DNA of 35,757 nt from Xanthobacteraceae bacterium. Lineage in GTDB: Bacteria > Pseudomonadota > Alphaproteobacteria > Rhizobiales > Xanthobacteraceae. Numbering within the stretch: the first letter of the stretch is position 1; every line of letters begins with the position of its first letter. Below, one piece after another: positions 26,291-33,886 of the stretch. The translations under genes and the position numbers were made by a program. The stretch lies in NCBI GenBank assembly GCA_019746135.1, contig JAIESI010000148.1, positions 1 through 35,757 on the forward strand, written 5' to 3'. The notes below the pieces were generated by a model. That model saw only the letters and a list, made by a program, of their open reading frames with translations. It was not told where the DNA came from and did no database searches.

Positions 26291-26574
26291 GATGCCTCTC
26301 CTGTGCCGAATTTTCCGGAGGGCAGATACTGTTGGAAGGCACTCCGATTGAGAATTGCGCATTCGGGCCTGGCATGAATTCGTCGCACGAGACCGAAGGG
26401 AGTAGCGCCTTGGCGGCCGGACGTACTCCGATCGGGCGAGGACGAGCGCTTTATTTCCGAAGGTGATCGCGATCACCGGGAGCTATCATTTGCCGCCGCT
26501 CCGGAGCGAAATCTGCACGTCTCGCGTGAGCCGGCCGTTGCGTTCGCGCCCACATGCGCAGGGAAGGAGTTTGC
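26291..26574. promoter_or_regulatory. Divergent promoter region between the two EPS operons
   Basis: These 284 bp separate the leftward operon starting with uxs and the rightward operon starting with the export gene, so control elements for the two main EPS transcripts should lie here. A 16-bp palindrome sits at 26462-26477. Sequences near 26351-26366 (TTGAGA then TTGCGC) are weak promoter-like elements. No gene was seen. Confidence 0.5.
26462..26477. promoter_or_regulatory. Perfect 16-bp palindrome, CRP-like operator candidate
   Basis: The site reads GGTGATCGCGATCACC, a perfect palindrome containing GTGA-N6-TCAC, the core spacing recognised by CRP/FNR-family regulators. It lies about 98 bp before the export gene start and about 172 bp before the uxs start. 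Binding by a CRP-family protein is inferred from the pattern; other dimeric regulators are possible. Confidence 0.45.
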
Positions 26575-27918
26575 ATGCGACGTCGAGATGCCGCCCCGCG
26601 AACAGACGCAAAGCGAAGTCAGGCGGCCGGCGGCGGGTGGTGGGCGCCACTCGCCATGTTTGTCGCCGTTTTCATGGCTGCTCCCGTTCTGGCGCAGACC
26701 GAGCCGACCCCGCAGACCTACCGGCTCGCACCAGGAGATCGCGTCTCCGTCGTTGTGTTCGGCCAGACCGAATTCTCCGGCGATTTGCTCATCGACGCCG
26801 CAGGCAATATCCGGCTGCCCTTTGTTGGCCCGATCGAGGTTGCCAACCTCACGCTGCCGGAATGTCAGAAGCGGATCGTCGATCGTCTCGCCGAGGGCAT
26901 TCTCAACAGACCAAACGTCAACGTGCAGATCAGTGAGTTTTCTCCGATCTTCGTCCTGGGAGACGTGCGGACGGCGGGAGTCCAGCCGTTCAAGTTGGGC
27001 ATGACTGTCAAAGCGGCGGTCGCTGTCGCCGGCGGGTTTGGCGTCATCCCTCCTGCGCAAAGCACGGCGGTCACCGAGCTTCTCGCGAGCGAAGAGCGCT
27101 TGCGGCAACTCACGCTGGAAAAGGCCATTCTGACGATCCGCAAGACGCGTCTGGAGGCTCAGCGCGACGGCGCCGCATTCCCTGCTCCGGATCAGGCCAA
27201 CGGGCGCGGCGACGACAGCTTGGCCGACATTGTGGCGCTCGAAAAAGAGACGTTCGACTCCCAGATGGCGATCCAGCGGTCGCAGATCGATCTGCTGCAC
27301 GCGCAAAAGCCGCGCATCGAAAGTGAGATCGAAGCGTTGAACGTGCAACTCGTGGCCAGAAAGAAGCAGCTCGACCTCGTCCGGCAGAACGCCGATCAAT
27401 ACACCCGCTTGACCAGGCAGGGGCTGGGACTTTCCTCGACGGAGATGCAACTCAGGCTCACGGAAGCGACCTACGAGTCGGAAATGGGGAACCTGTCGGC
27501 GCAAGTCGCACGATTGAAGATGGATTTGGGCGCGCTGGATATCCGCATTCAGGAAGCCGACGCGACCTTCAAGCGGCAAATCCTCGCTGAGCTTCGCGAT
27601 GCTCGTGATCGGCTGAAGAATCTTGATGTGACTCTGCCCATGGCCCGCGAAATCCGCGATTCAAGGCTGCAGCAGACCGGTAACATTACCGACTTCAACG
27701 TGCCTCGGTCGATCACGGTCACGCGCACGCGAGGCGGTCAGCATACGGTATTGGCGGCTGACGAAACGACGCTGCTTGAGCCGGGCGACATCGTCGAGAT
27801 TCAACTGCGCCTCGCGCGCGGAAGGCCGATCGCGTCCGTGGTGACGCCGCAGCTCGGTTCAGGTTCGTTGACGTCGGTCAGGCGCGACGCAGCTCTGCCT
27901 GAAGCGCCGCTGCGCTGA
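26575..27918 (+). CDS. Polysaccharide export protein (ExoF/Wza family, SLBB)
   Basis: The 447-residue periplasmic or outer-membrane protein has a Sec signal peptide (hydrophobic core WWAPLAMFVAVFMAA, likely cleavage after residue 40 in VLA-QT). The polysaccharide export domain follows (YRLAPGDRVSVVVFGQTEFSG, in two parts YRLAPGDRV and VVVFGQTEFSG), then an SLBB-like segment (VLGDVRTAGVQPFKLG), then a long charged coiled coil (about 170-350). No lipobox Cys is present, so it resembles rhizobial ExoF rather than lipoprotein Wza. The start is ATG 26575 with GGAAGGAG 5 bp upstream; ATG 26554 would add seven residues without such a site. It leads the rightward operon and would help form the export conduit with the Wzz-type protein. 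Confidence 0.92.
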   Translation: MRRRDAAPRTDAKRSQAAGGGWWAPLAMFVAVFMAAPVLAQTEPTPQTYRLAPGDRVSVVVFGQTEFSGDLLIDAAGNIRLPFVGPIEVANLTLPECQKRIVDRLAEGILNRPNVNVQISEFSPIFVLGDVRTAGVQPFKLGMTVKAAVAVAGGFGVIPPAQSTAVTELLASEERLRQLTLEKAILTIRKTRLEAQRDGAAFPAPDQANGRGDDSLADIVALEKETFDSQMAIQRSQIDLLHAQKPRIESEIEALNVQLVARKKQLDLVRQNADQYTRLTRQGLGLSSTEMQLRLTEATYESEMGNLSAQVARLKMDLGALDIRIQEADATFKRQILAELRDARDRLKNLDVTLPMAREIRDSRLQQTGNITDFNVPRSITVTRTRGGQHTVLAADETTLLEPGDIVEIQLRLARGRPIASVVTPQLGSGSLTSVRRDAALPEAPLR

Positions 27919-27923
27919 GCGTC

Positions 27924-27947
27924 GGCCGTCGCGGTCACGCGACGGCC
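27924..27947 (+). terminator. Intercistronic hairpin after the export gene
   Basis: A perfect 10-bp GC-rich stem (27924-27933 with 27938-27947) and a GTCA loop lie between the export gene stop and the polymerase start. There is no T tract. It may terminate part of the transcripts or stabilise the upstream message, reducing expression of the polymerase relative to the export protein. Confidence 0.4.
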
Positions 27948-27996
27948 TGCGCCATGCCTTGCGCCGTTGTCTGTGCCGTGTGTTCTGGAGGCGATT

Positions 27997-29367
27997 GTGG
28001 GCAGAGATTTATCTTCCGCCGGCAGCGCTCTGGACCACGCCGAGGCGCGCTCGTGGAACGATCGGTATCTTCTGCTTCTGCTCGGCGTGCTCGCCGGCTA
28101 CGCGTTCATTGGCAAGGGCTTCGCCTATCTCGGCGCGCCGCCGGCTTTTGTCGGCGAGATCACGCTCGTGCTCGGCACGATCGTCTTCCTCCGGCTCGGA
28201 CTGATGTTTGCGTGTCTCACCACGCTCCCAAGCCTCGTTCTCGCGGCGATGATGGCCTGGACGCTGGTTCGAACCCTGCCGTTCGTCCGCTCGCATGGCT
28301 TTGACGCGCTGCGCGACAGCGTCATCGTCATGTACGGCGCATTCGCCTTCATCATCATCGCGCTGCTCCTCGACGACGGCCGGCGGCTCGACCAGCTTGT
28401 TCAGCGCTATGCCCGGTTTCTGGATTTCTTTGTGCCGGCGGTGCCGATTCTCTTCGGCGTATGCCAATACATGCGGGACTGGGTGCCGAACTTGCCGGGT
28501 ACGGACGTGCCGATCCTCATGCTCGGCGCCGGCGAAGTTCCCGTGCACCTCGCGGGTGCCGCGGTGTTCGCCATGGTCGGGTTCTACAGACCCACCGCGC
28601 TTTGGATCGTCGCGCTGATTGCGGCCGTGCTGATGGCGAGCGCGTTGAATCGCGGGGGCATGCTCGCGTTCGTTATCCCCGTATGCCTCGCGGCCGTGCT
28701 GAACGGACAGATCCGCTCGCTGGTCAGGGTTGTTGTCGTCGGGCTGATGATCTTCAGCGCCGCCTACGCCGTCGAGAAGACCGTGACCGGAGGCCGCGGC
28801 GCGGAACGGCAAACGCAACGTCAGCTCCAGCCAAGCCAGATCATCGAGAACGCCCAGAGCATTTTCGGCCATTCCGACGCGAAGCTGGAAGGCTCACGGC
28901 GCTGGCGCCTCGAATGGTGGTCGCTCATCATGGATGACACATTGCACGGCGGCCCGCATTTCTGGACCGGGCGCGGCTACGGACTCAATCTCGCGGTCGA
29001 GGACGGCTTCGGCGGCGGGCGCGAAGCCAACCCGCTACGCAGCCCGCACAATGCGCATATGACGCTCCTCGCGCGGGCGGGCGTGCCCGGCCTCGCGCTC
29101 TGGATTCTATTTCTCGTTTCGTGGCTCGGCACGATGCTGGGCGCATTCGTCGATGCGCGCCGGCGGCGCCAGAAAGCCTGGGCGGGTCTGTTTCTGGTCG
29201 TCGGCTGCTACGCGTTGGCCTGCATCATCAACGCGACGTTTGACGTGGCGCTCGAGGGACCGATGCAGGGCATCTGGTTCTGGTGCCTGATCGGCGTCGG
29301 AATCGGCGCAGTGATGATTTTTCGTTTCCAGCATCGGCAGACGATTGTGCGGGGAGCGGGACCTTGA
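27997..29367 (+). CDS. Wzy/O-antigen-ligase-type membrane polymerase
   Basis: The 456-residue integral membrane protein has about ten to eleven helices and a large periplasmic loop between residues about 265 and 360. The loop contains RRWRLEWWSLI, WTGRGYGLNL and SPHNAHMTLLARAGVPGL, where the His-Asn-x-His segment before a helix is typical of the O-antigen ligase/Wzy polymerase family. It probably polymerises lipid-linked repeat units at the periplasmic face. GTG 27997 is preferred because GGAGG lies 5 bp upstream; a TTG at 27967 is the longer option. Its stop overlaps the next glycosyltransferase start. Polymerase is favoured over ligase because the locus also has flippase, Wzz-type and export proteins. 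Confidence 0.87.
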   Translation: MGRDLSSAGSALDHAEARSWNDRYLLLLLGVLAGYAFIGKGFAYLGAPPAFVGEITLVLGTIVFLRLGLMFACLTTLPSLVLAAMMAWTLVRTLPFVRSHGFDALRDSVIVMYGAFAFIIIALLLDDGRRLDQLVQRYARFLDFFVPAVPILFGVCQYMRDWVPNLPGTDVPILMLGAGEVPVHLAGAAVFAMVGFYRPTALWIVALIAAVLMASALNRGGMLAFVIPVCLAAVLNGQIRSLVRVVVVGLMIFSAAYAVEKTVTGGRGAERQTQRQLQPSQIIENAQSIFGHSDAKLEGSRRWRLEWWSLIMDDTLHGGPHFWTGRGYGLNLAVEDGFGGGREANPLRSPHNAHMTLLARAGVPGLALWILFLVSWLGTMLGAFVDARRRRQKAWAGLFLVVGCYALACIINATFDVALEGPMQGIWFWCLIGVGIGAVMIFRFQHRQTIVRGAGP

Positions 29368-30710
29368 AGGTGCTCATGAGCGCATTCTCATGCGGTCCCG
29401 GGCAAGGCTCCGAACCGGGCGTCGGCTGGAACATGGCCGTCGAAGTGGCCCGCCTGGGTCACGAGGTTGTCGTTCTCACCCAAACCGAGTTCGCCGTCGA
29501 GATCCGGCAGCAGATCGCAAGCGGCGCGCTGCCGCCGGGCCTGCGCTTTGACATCTATATGCCGCCCTGGCTCGCGCGGCTGCGCGATTTCGGTTTCCGC
29601 TGCAGGCAGCCGGCCCTCACCTGGCATCTCACGAGCCTGCTCTGGCAGTTCTGCGCATTGCGGCATGTCAAACGCCGATATCACAATGCCGGCTTCAATC
29701 TCATTCACCACGTGACCTTTGCCAGCATACGTCACCCGACACTGCTGGCGTTCTTGAACGTGCCGACGGTGCTCGGCCCGCTTGGCGGCGGCGACATCAT
29801 TCCCCTCGCGCTCCGCAGGAGCTTTCCGTGGAAATACTGGCTCGTGGAGCTGGTTCGTGACGTCCACAACTGGTCGCTGCGCGCCGACCCGATGACGCGC
29901 GCGGCCTTTCGTCGTGCCCGGATCATTTTCCTGCGGACGGATGCGACGATCGCCGCGGTGCCGCCGCGGGATCGCGGCAAAGCATGCATTTGCGTCGGCC
30001 TGGGTGTCGCAGACGTCGCGACGGCCGAACCTGTGCCGCGACGCGCGGACGAGCCGTTGCGTCTGCTTTATGCCGGGGGGCTTCTCTATCTGAAGGGAAT
30101 CCATCTTGGGCTGCGCGCCCTCGCGCATGCGCGCGCACGAGGCGCCGACGCGGCTTTGACGATTGTCGGTGACGGGCCCGTTCGGGCCGATCTCGAGCGA
30201 TTGACGTTTCAGCTCGGCTTGAGCCCGTACGTCACCTTTCGCGGGCACGTCACGCGCGATCGATTGTTGCTGATGTATCGCGAGCATCACGTGATGCTGT
30301 TCCCCAGCCTGCGCGACGCCGGCGGAATGGTGGTGCTGGAGGCCTGGGGCCAGGCCTTGCCGGTGATCTGTTTCGGCCTCGGGGGGCCGGGACAGATGGT
30401 TGACGAGACCTGCGGGCGCGTCGTGGCCGTGACGAACCGCAGCGAGGCTGAATGCGCCATCGCGCTTGGCAACGAGATCGTCGCTCTTGCGGCAGATGAC
30501 CCGATGCGGCTGGCGCTCGGCTCGGCCGCGCTCGCGCGCCATCGCGATTTCTCGTGGCGACAAATCGCCTCCCGTCTCTACGGTGAAATCGAGACCCGCT
30601 TGCAGCGGCGCGCAACCGACGGGACTGATGCCCTGCGCCGCCCCGATTTGCAGCAGGGGGGTCGCAACCGGCCCGCGGCCGATGTGGCCGGCCCCGGGGG
30701 GCGAGCATGA
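29364..30710 (+). CDS. Glycosyltransferase family 4 (group 1)
   Basis: The 448-residue GT-B glycosyltransferase starts MKVLMSAFSCGPGQGSEPG with GVGWNMA following, the N-terminal pattern of a well-known EPS glycosyltransferase subgroup. The C-terminal half has LLYAGGLLYLKG, LTIVGDGP and FPSLRDAGGMVVLEAWG, where Asp replaces the first Glu of the EX7E motif, followed by GGPGQMVDETCG. The proposed start is TTG 29364, overlapping the polymerase stop as TTGA with GGGGAG 7 bp upstream; ATG 29376 is the alternative, and the frame further upstream lies within the polymerase gene. Its stop overlaps the beta-helix gene by 4 bp. The sugar it adds is unknown. Confidence 0.92.
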   Translation: MKVLMSAFSCGPGQGSEPGVGWNMAVEVARLGHEVVVLTQTEFAVEIRQQIASGALPPGLRFDIYMPPWLARLRDFGFRCRQPALTWHLTSLLWQFCALRHVKRRYHNAGFNLIHHVTFASIRHPTLLAFLNVPTVLGPLGGGDIIPLALRRSFPWKYWLVELVRDVHNWSLRADPMTRAAFRRARIIFLRTDATIAAVPPRDRGKACICVGLGVADVATAEPVPRRADEPLRLLYAGGLLYLKGIHLGLRALAHARARGADAALTIVGDGPVRADLERLTFQLGLSPYVTFRGHVTRDRLLLMYREHHVMLFPSLRDAGGMVVLEAWGQALPVICFGLGGPGQMVDETCGRVVAVTNRSEAECAIALGNEIVALAADDPMRLALGSAALARHRDFSWRQIASRLYGEIETRLQRRATDGTDALRRPDLQQGGRNRPAADVAGPGGRA

Positions 30711-32164
30711 ATGGCGCATCCGGCCGTGCTGTCGTCACATGGGCCCTTGCACTCGGGCTGCTGCCGGCGATTTCGGCGGCATCGGCGGAAGGCGACCTTT
30801 CGCGCTGTCCCGCCGGCGCCATCGCCGTTGCGCCGGGCCAGTCCATTCAGGATGCCGTTGATGCGGCGAAGCCCGGTGCGACGTTCTGCCTGAAAAACGG
30901 CATCCACCGCCTGCAGCCGACACGGCCCAAGCCTAGTCAGCGCTTCTATGGCGAAGGGCAGGCCGTCCTCAATGGCAGCCGCATTCTCCGCGGCTTCGAG
31001 CGCGAGGGCAGCTATTGGGTCCTGGGCGGACAAGTGGCACGCAGCCGCCGTCAGGGGTATTGCATGAAAACCAGCCCGGCCTGCGGCTTTCCCGAGACGC
31101 TGTTCATCGACAACGAGCCGCTCACCCGCGTGATGCGCAAGAACGAGCTCGCTCCTGGCCGCTTCTTTTGGGATCTGGTGGCTGCGAAACTCTACCTTGC
31201 CGACGATCCCGGCAGCCGCACCGTCGAGCTTGCCGTTGCCGCGTTCGCGTTCGCGGGCGGGGCTTCGAATGTCGTGATCAGCGACGTGTTGCTCGAAAAA
31301 TTCGCCAGCCCCGCGCAACGCGGTGCGATCGATGCGCAGGACGGCGTTGGCTGGATCATCGAGAATTGCGAAGTCCGTTGGAACAGCAGCGCCGGCATTT
31401 CCGTCGGAAGAGACACCGTCGTGCGCGACTGCTACATCCATCACAATGGTCAGATCGGCATTACCGGTGCCGGGGACGGTATCCGGATCGAAGGAAACCG
31501 GATTTCCAATAACAACACGCGCGGCTTTTCGATCGGCTGGGAGGCTGGCGGAGCGAAAATCTCGCTGGCCGACGGCGTGCTGTTCCGCGCCAACCATGTT
31601 CACGACAATCGCGGGCCGGGTCTTTGGTGCGACGGCGACTGTCGCAACGTCGTCTATGAGGACAACGTGGTCGAGCGCAATGCCGACGCAGGCATCTACC
31701 ACGAGATCTCCTTCGGCGCGGTCATTCGCAACAACATCCTGCGGCACAATGGCGAAGGCAGCGACGGCTGGTTCTGGGGCGACGACATTATTGTCGCGGC
31801 GTCGGAGGGCGTAGAAATCCACAACAACCGGCTGACGGTCAGCGCTGGCCGCTGCGCCATCATGCTCATCGACCAGGGGCGCGATGACAACGGCCGGCTC
31901 TACAAGACGCGAAGCAACAGGGTTTATGACAACGATATCACCTTCGAAGGCGCGCCTTGCGCCGGCGGCGCGTCCGACGTCGAGCCGGGCCACGAGAACT
32001 TTTCGATCATCAGCGACGGTCAGAACAGCTTCGACCGCAACGTCTATCGCATTCCGCGCACCGCCGGCGCCCACCGGTTTGTCTGGGGACACGATCAGGG
32101 GCTCGATTGGGACGCGTTGCGCCGCGCCGGCCTGGAACTCAACGGCCGGCTGATTCTGTACTGA
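30707..32164 (+). CDS. Secreted right-handed parallel beta-helix protein
   Basis: The 485-residue protein has a signal peptide (VVTWALALGLLPAISAASA, cleavage near residue 27) and an entry strand with IQDAVDAAKPGATFCLKNG. Beta-helix rungs follow over residues about 180-420: WIIENCEVRWNSSAGISVG, VVRDCYIHHNGQIGITG, IRIEGNRISNNNTRGFSIG, VVYEDNVVERNADAGIYHE, VEIHNNRLTVSAG. The fold occurs in pectate lyases, alginate epimerases and NosD/CASH-domain proteins, which suggests a periplasmic or extracellular lyase, epimerase or structural role on the polymer. No catalytic residues could be assigned. ATG 30707 overlaps the glycosyltransferase stop as ATGA, so it is tightly coupled to EPS synthesis rather than a chance neighbour. 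It differs from the beta-helix protein at the left edge by having no Ala/Ser-rich tail. Confidence 0.87.
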   Translation: MNGASGRAVVTWALALGLLPAISAASAEGDLSRCPAGAIAVAPGQSIQDAVDAAKPGATFCLKNGIHRLQPTRPKPSQRFYGEGQAVLNGSRILRGFEREGSYWVLGGQVARSRRQGYCMKTSPACGFPETLFIDNEPLTRVMRKNELAPGRFFWDLVAAKLYLADDPGSRTVELAVAAFAFAGGASNVVISDVLLEKFASPAQRGAIDAQDGVGWIIENCEVRWNSSAGISVGRDTVVRDCYIHHNGQIGITGAGDGIRIEGNRISNNNTRGFSIGWEAGGAKISLADGVLFRANHVHDNRGPGLWCDGDCRNVVYEDNVVERNADAGIYHEISFGAVIRNNILRHNGEGSDGWFWGDDIIVAASEGVEIHNNRLTVSAGRCAIMLIDQGRDDNGRLYKTRSNRVYDNDITFEGAPCAGGASDVEPGHENFSIISDGQNSFDRNVYRIPRTAGAHRFVWGHDQGLDWDALRRAGLELNGRLILY

Positions 32165-32287
32165 CCGGTTCGCCTCCTTCCCTGAACGGAACCGCGAAAT
32201 GTCGGGCGGACCTACCACTTTCGGAGTGCTTCGAGGGGGAACTCGTTGCTGCGGCGCCCGCATCCGAAAGGCAGGCTGGTGCTTTCG

Positions 32288-32326
32288 CTCTACTCCGAAG
32301 TCCCGCGCTCTACTCCGAAGTCCCGC
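32288..32326. repeat. Two-copy 20-bp tandem repeat
   Basis: A unit beginning CTCTACTCCGAAGTCCCGC occurs twice with a 20-bp period (32288-32307 and 32308-32326) in the gap between the beta-helix and Wzz-type genes. The rest of this 265-bp gap shows no gene; a weak CGGTTC/GAACCG inverted repeat follows the beta-helix stop near 32165-32193. Confidence 0.7.
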
Positions 32327-32429
32327 TTTCCAGATCACGGACCGAGGGCTTCAATTTGACGTTCGCACCCGCCATTGGGGAGGTCCTCAGCGGCCGCTCG
32401 GTTGTTCCTGATTGATTGGGATTTCTGGC

Positions 32430-33449
32430 ATGACTCGGCATCTCAACCTCGGCTCCGACGAGGTCGGCCCGTTACGCGCATACTATCAAGGCATTGCTCA
32501 CGACGTATTGCGCATCCTCTGGCGTTACAGAGTCTTGATCATGCGCTTCGTCGCTGGCGGCTTGGCGATCGCCATCGTCGCGGTTGTCGCCATCCCGCCG
32601 CGCTACACCAGCGAAGCGATCCTGCAGCTGAATTTCAGCCGCGACGAACCGAACACCACGACCAGAATGCAGAGAATAGCCTCCATGGAGGCGGCCGCCG
32701 TGGTCGAGGGCGTGGTTCGCATCCTGAGATCGCGTGCGCTCGCCGGCTCCGTCGTTTCGCGTCTTGGTCTCGCCGAAGATCCGGAGTTCGGCGGACGGCC
32801 TTCCCGGCTGATGCGCGTCATCTGGTGGGTACGAAGGATGTTTGGCCTTGATGCTGTCGTTCCCACGGCACACGACATCGCGACCGATCGATTGTCCGGC
32901 GCGCTGCAGGTCACCATTGTCCCGCGCTCTTACATCATCTCGGTTACGATCGGCGCCAGCCAGCCGCAGCGGGCCGCGCAGCTCGCAAACGCGGTGGTCC
33001 TTGAGTATCTTCGCGGCCAACAGGTTCAGCAGCTCGTGGACCTGCAACGCACTCTCGAGCGCGAGATCGCCGATATGTCGGCGCTCTATGGAAGCATTCA
33101 TCCGCGCGTGCTGGATGCCAATGAACGGCTTCAGGAGCTGCAGAAGCGCATTGTTACCCTGCGCCGCATGGACCGGCCCGTGGCGGCCGCGTCGGACGAC
33201 ACCGGCGAATTCCTCAGGGCAGAGGCGGTGATGGTGCCTTCGGGACCGAGCCTGCCGATTGTCTTCGTGATCGTGCTCGCGCTGTCGCTGCTCGCGTGCG
33301 GCGGCCTGATCGCGTTTATCGAGATCGGCGCGCCCACGGCCTATTGGATCCGGTTTGTCCAGGCCCCGGTGGAAGGCGACGCGGATGCATCGGTTGCGGC
33401 AGCGCATGGTCCCGGGAAGGACCATCCCGCGGTGCGCCGGCTGGCCTGA
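32430..33449 (+). CDS. Wzz-type polysaccharide chain-length/co-polymerase protein without kinase domain
   Basis: The 339-residue protein has two membrane helices near residues 35-58 (LIMRFVAGGLAIAIVAVVA) and 278-302 (LPIVFVIVLALSLLACGGL) enclosing a periplasmic domain with YTSEAILQLNF, LRSRALAGSVVSRLGL, an IIVTI-like strand (SYIISVTIGA) and a helical segment ending in HPRVLDANERLQELQKRI, the Wzz pattern. It lacks the C-terminal tyrosine-kinase domain found in fused proteins such as ExoP, and no separate kinase was seen in the window. ATG 32430 is taken over TTG 32412, although the ribosome binding site is weak for both. It probably governs chain length together with the polymerase and the ExoF-like exporter. 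Confidence 0.85.
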   Translation: MTRHLNLGSDEVGPLRAYYQGIAHDVLRILWRYRVLIMRFVAGGLAIAIVAVVAIPPRYTSEAILQLNFSRDEPNTTTRMQRIASMEAAAVVEGVVRILRSRALAGSVVSRLGLAEDPEFGGRPSRLMRVIWWVRRMFGLDAVVPTAHDIATDRLSGALQVTIVPRSYIISVTIGASQPQRAAQLANAVVLEYLRGQQVQQLVDLQRTLEREIADMSALYGSIHPRVLDANERLQELQKRIVTLRRMDRPVAAASDDTGEFLRAEAVMVPSGPSLPIVFVIVLALSLLACGGLIAFIEIGAPTAYWIRFVQAPVEGDADASVAAAHGPGKDHPAVRRLA

Positions 33450-33563
33450 GGTCGCCGCGGCGCGGCCGCTGTCGTGTCGATCCGTTCGACCACACCGCGA
33501 CGCATCTCGAGCGACCCGGCTCGCTCGTCCTTTGTGGCTAGGGCATTTTCCGGCGAAAGCCTG

Positions 33564-33664
33564 CCCCGGACTTGATCCGGGGTGTGAAGCGGTGCGCCGC
33601 AGAAAATGCGACCAGACCAAAGAAGCTGGCGCTGTTTCCGATTCCGAAGGAATAGAAACAGCGC
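33564..33664. repeat. Palindromic intergenic repeat, unit 1
   Basis: This unit starts with a 7-bp palindrome around a CTTGA loop (33564-33570 and 33576-33582) and ends with a perfect 10-bp stem (33629-33638 and 33655-33664) containing a nested ATTCC/GGAAT stem. The CTTGA-centred palindrome resembles repeats scattered in Bradyrhizobium-type genomes. Confidence 0.7.
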
Positions 33665-33668
33665 GAGT

Positions 33669-33767
33669 GCCCGGGACTTGATCCCGGGCGTGCAGCGGCT
33701 CGCCGTAAAAATACCATCAAATAGAGAATCCGGAGCCGTTCCCGATTTCCGCAGGAACCGGAACGGC
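33669..33767. repeat. Palindromic intergenic repeat, unit 2
   Basis: This unit repeats the plan of unit 1 with diverged sequence: an 8-bp palindrome around the same CTTGA loop (33669-33676 and 33682-33689), a GCAGCGGCTCGCCGTAAAA segment corresponding to AAGCGGTGCGCCGCAGAAAA in unit 1, and an 8-bp closing stem (33735-33742 and 33760-33767) with a nested TTCC/GGAA pair. Confidence 0.7.
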
Positions 33768-33886
33768 CCCGGCCGCACGACGCGTCCGGGCAGCACGGTC
33801 CGTTGGTGCTACTCCGTCTTCTCATTTTCCATCGCGTTGTGTGCAGCGCAAGACTTTGTGCATCGAGCAACAAAGGACGCGCAGCC

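Larger units (their letters stand above)
33450..33886. other. 437-bp intergenic region rich in hairpins
   Basis: The gap between the Wzz-type gene and the epimerase gene contains two tandem hairpin-bearing repeat units (33564-33664 and 33669-33767, listed separately) and otherwise no gene. The stretch 33803-33886 is less GC-rich and probably carries the epimerase promoter or leader; AAAGGA lies 9 bp before its ATG. Confidence 0.5.

Noticed and set aside
31957..32415. Rightward open frame of 152 codons overlapping the beta-helix gene end
   Set aside because: It is out of frame with a well-supported gene, has no start signal and crosses a tandem repeat.
33540..33800. CRISPR array
   Set aside because: There are only two diverged units of about 100 bp with internal hairpins, without regular short repeats or spacers, and no cas genes nearby.
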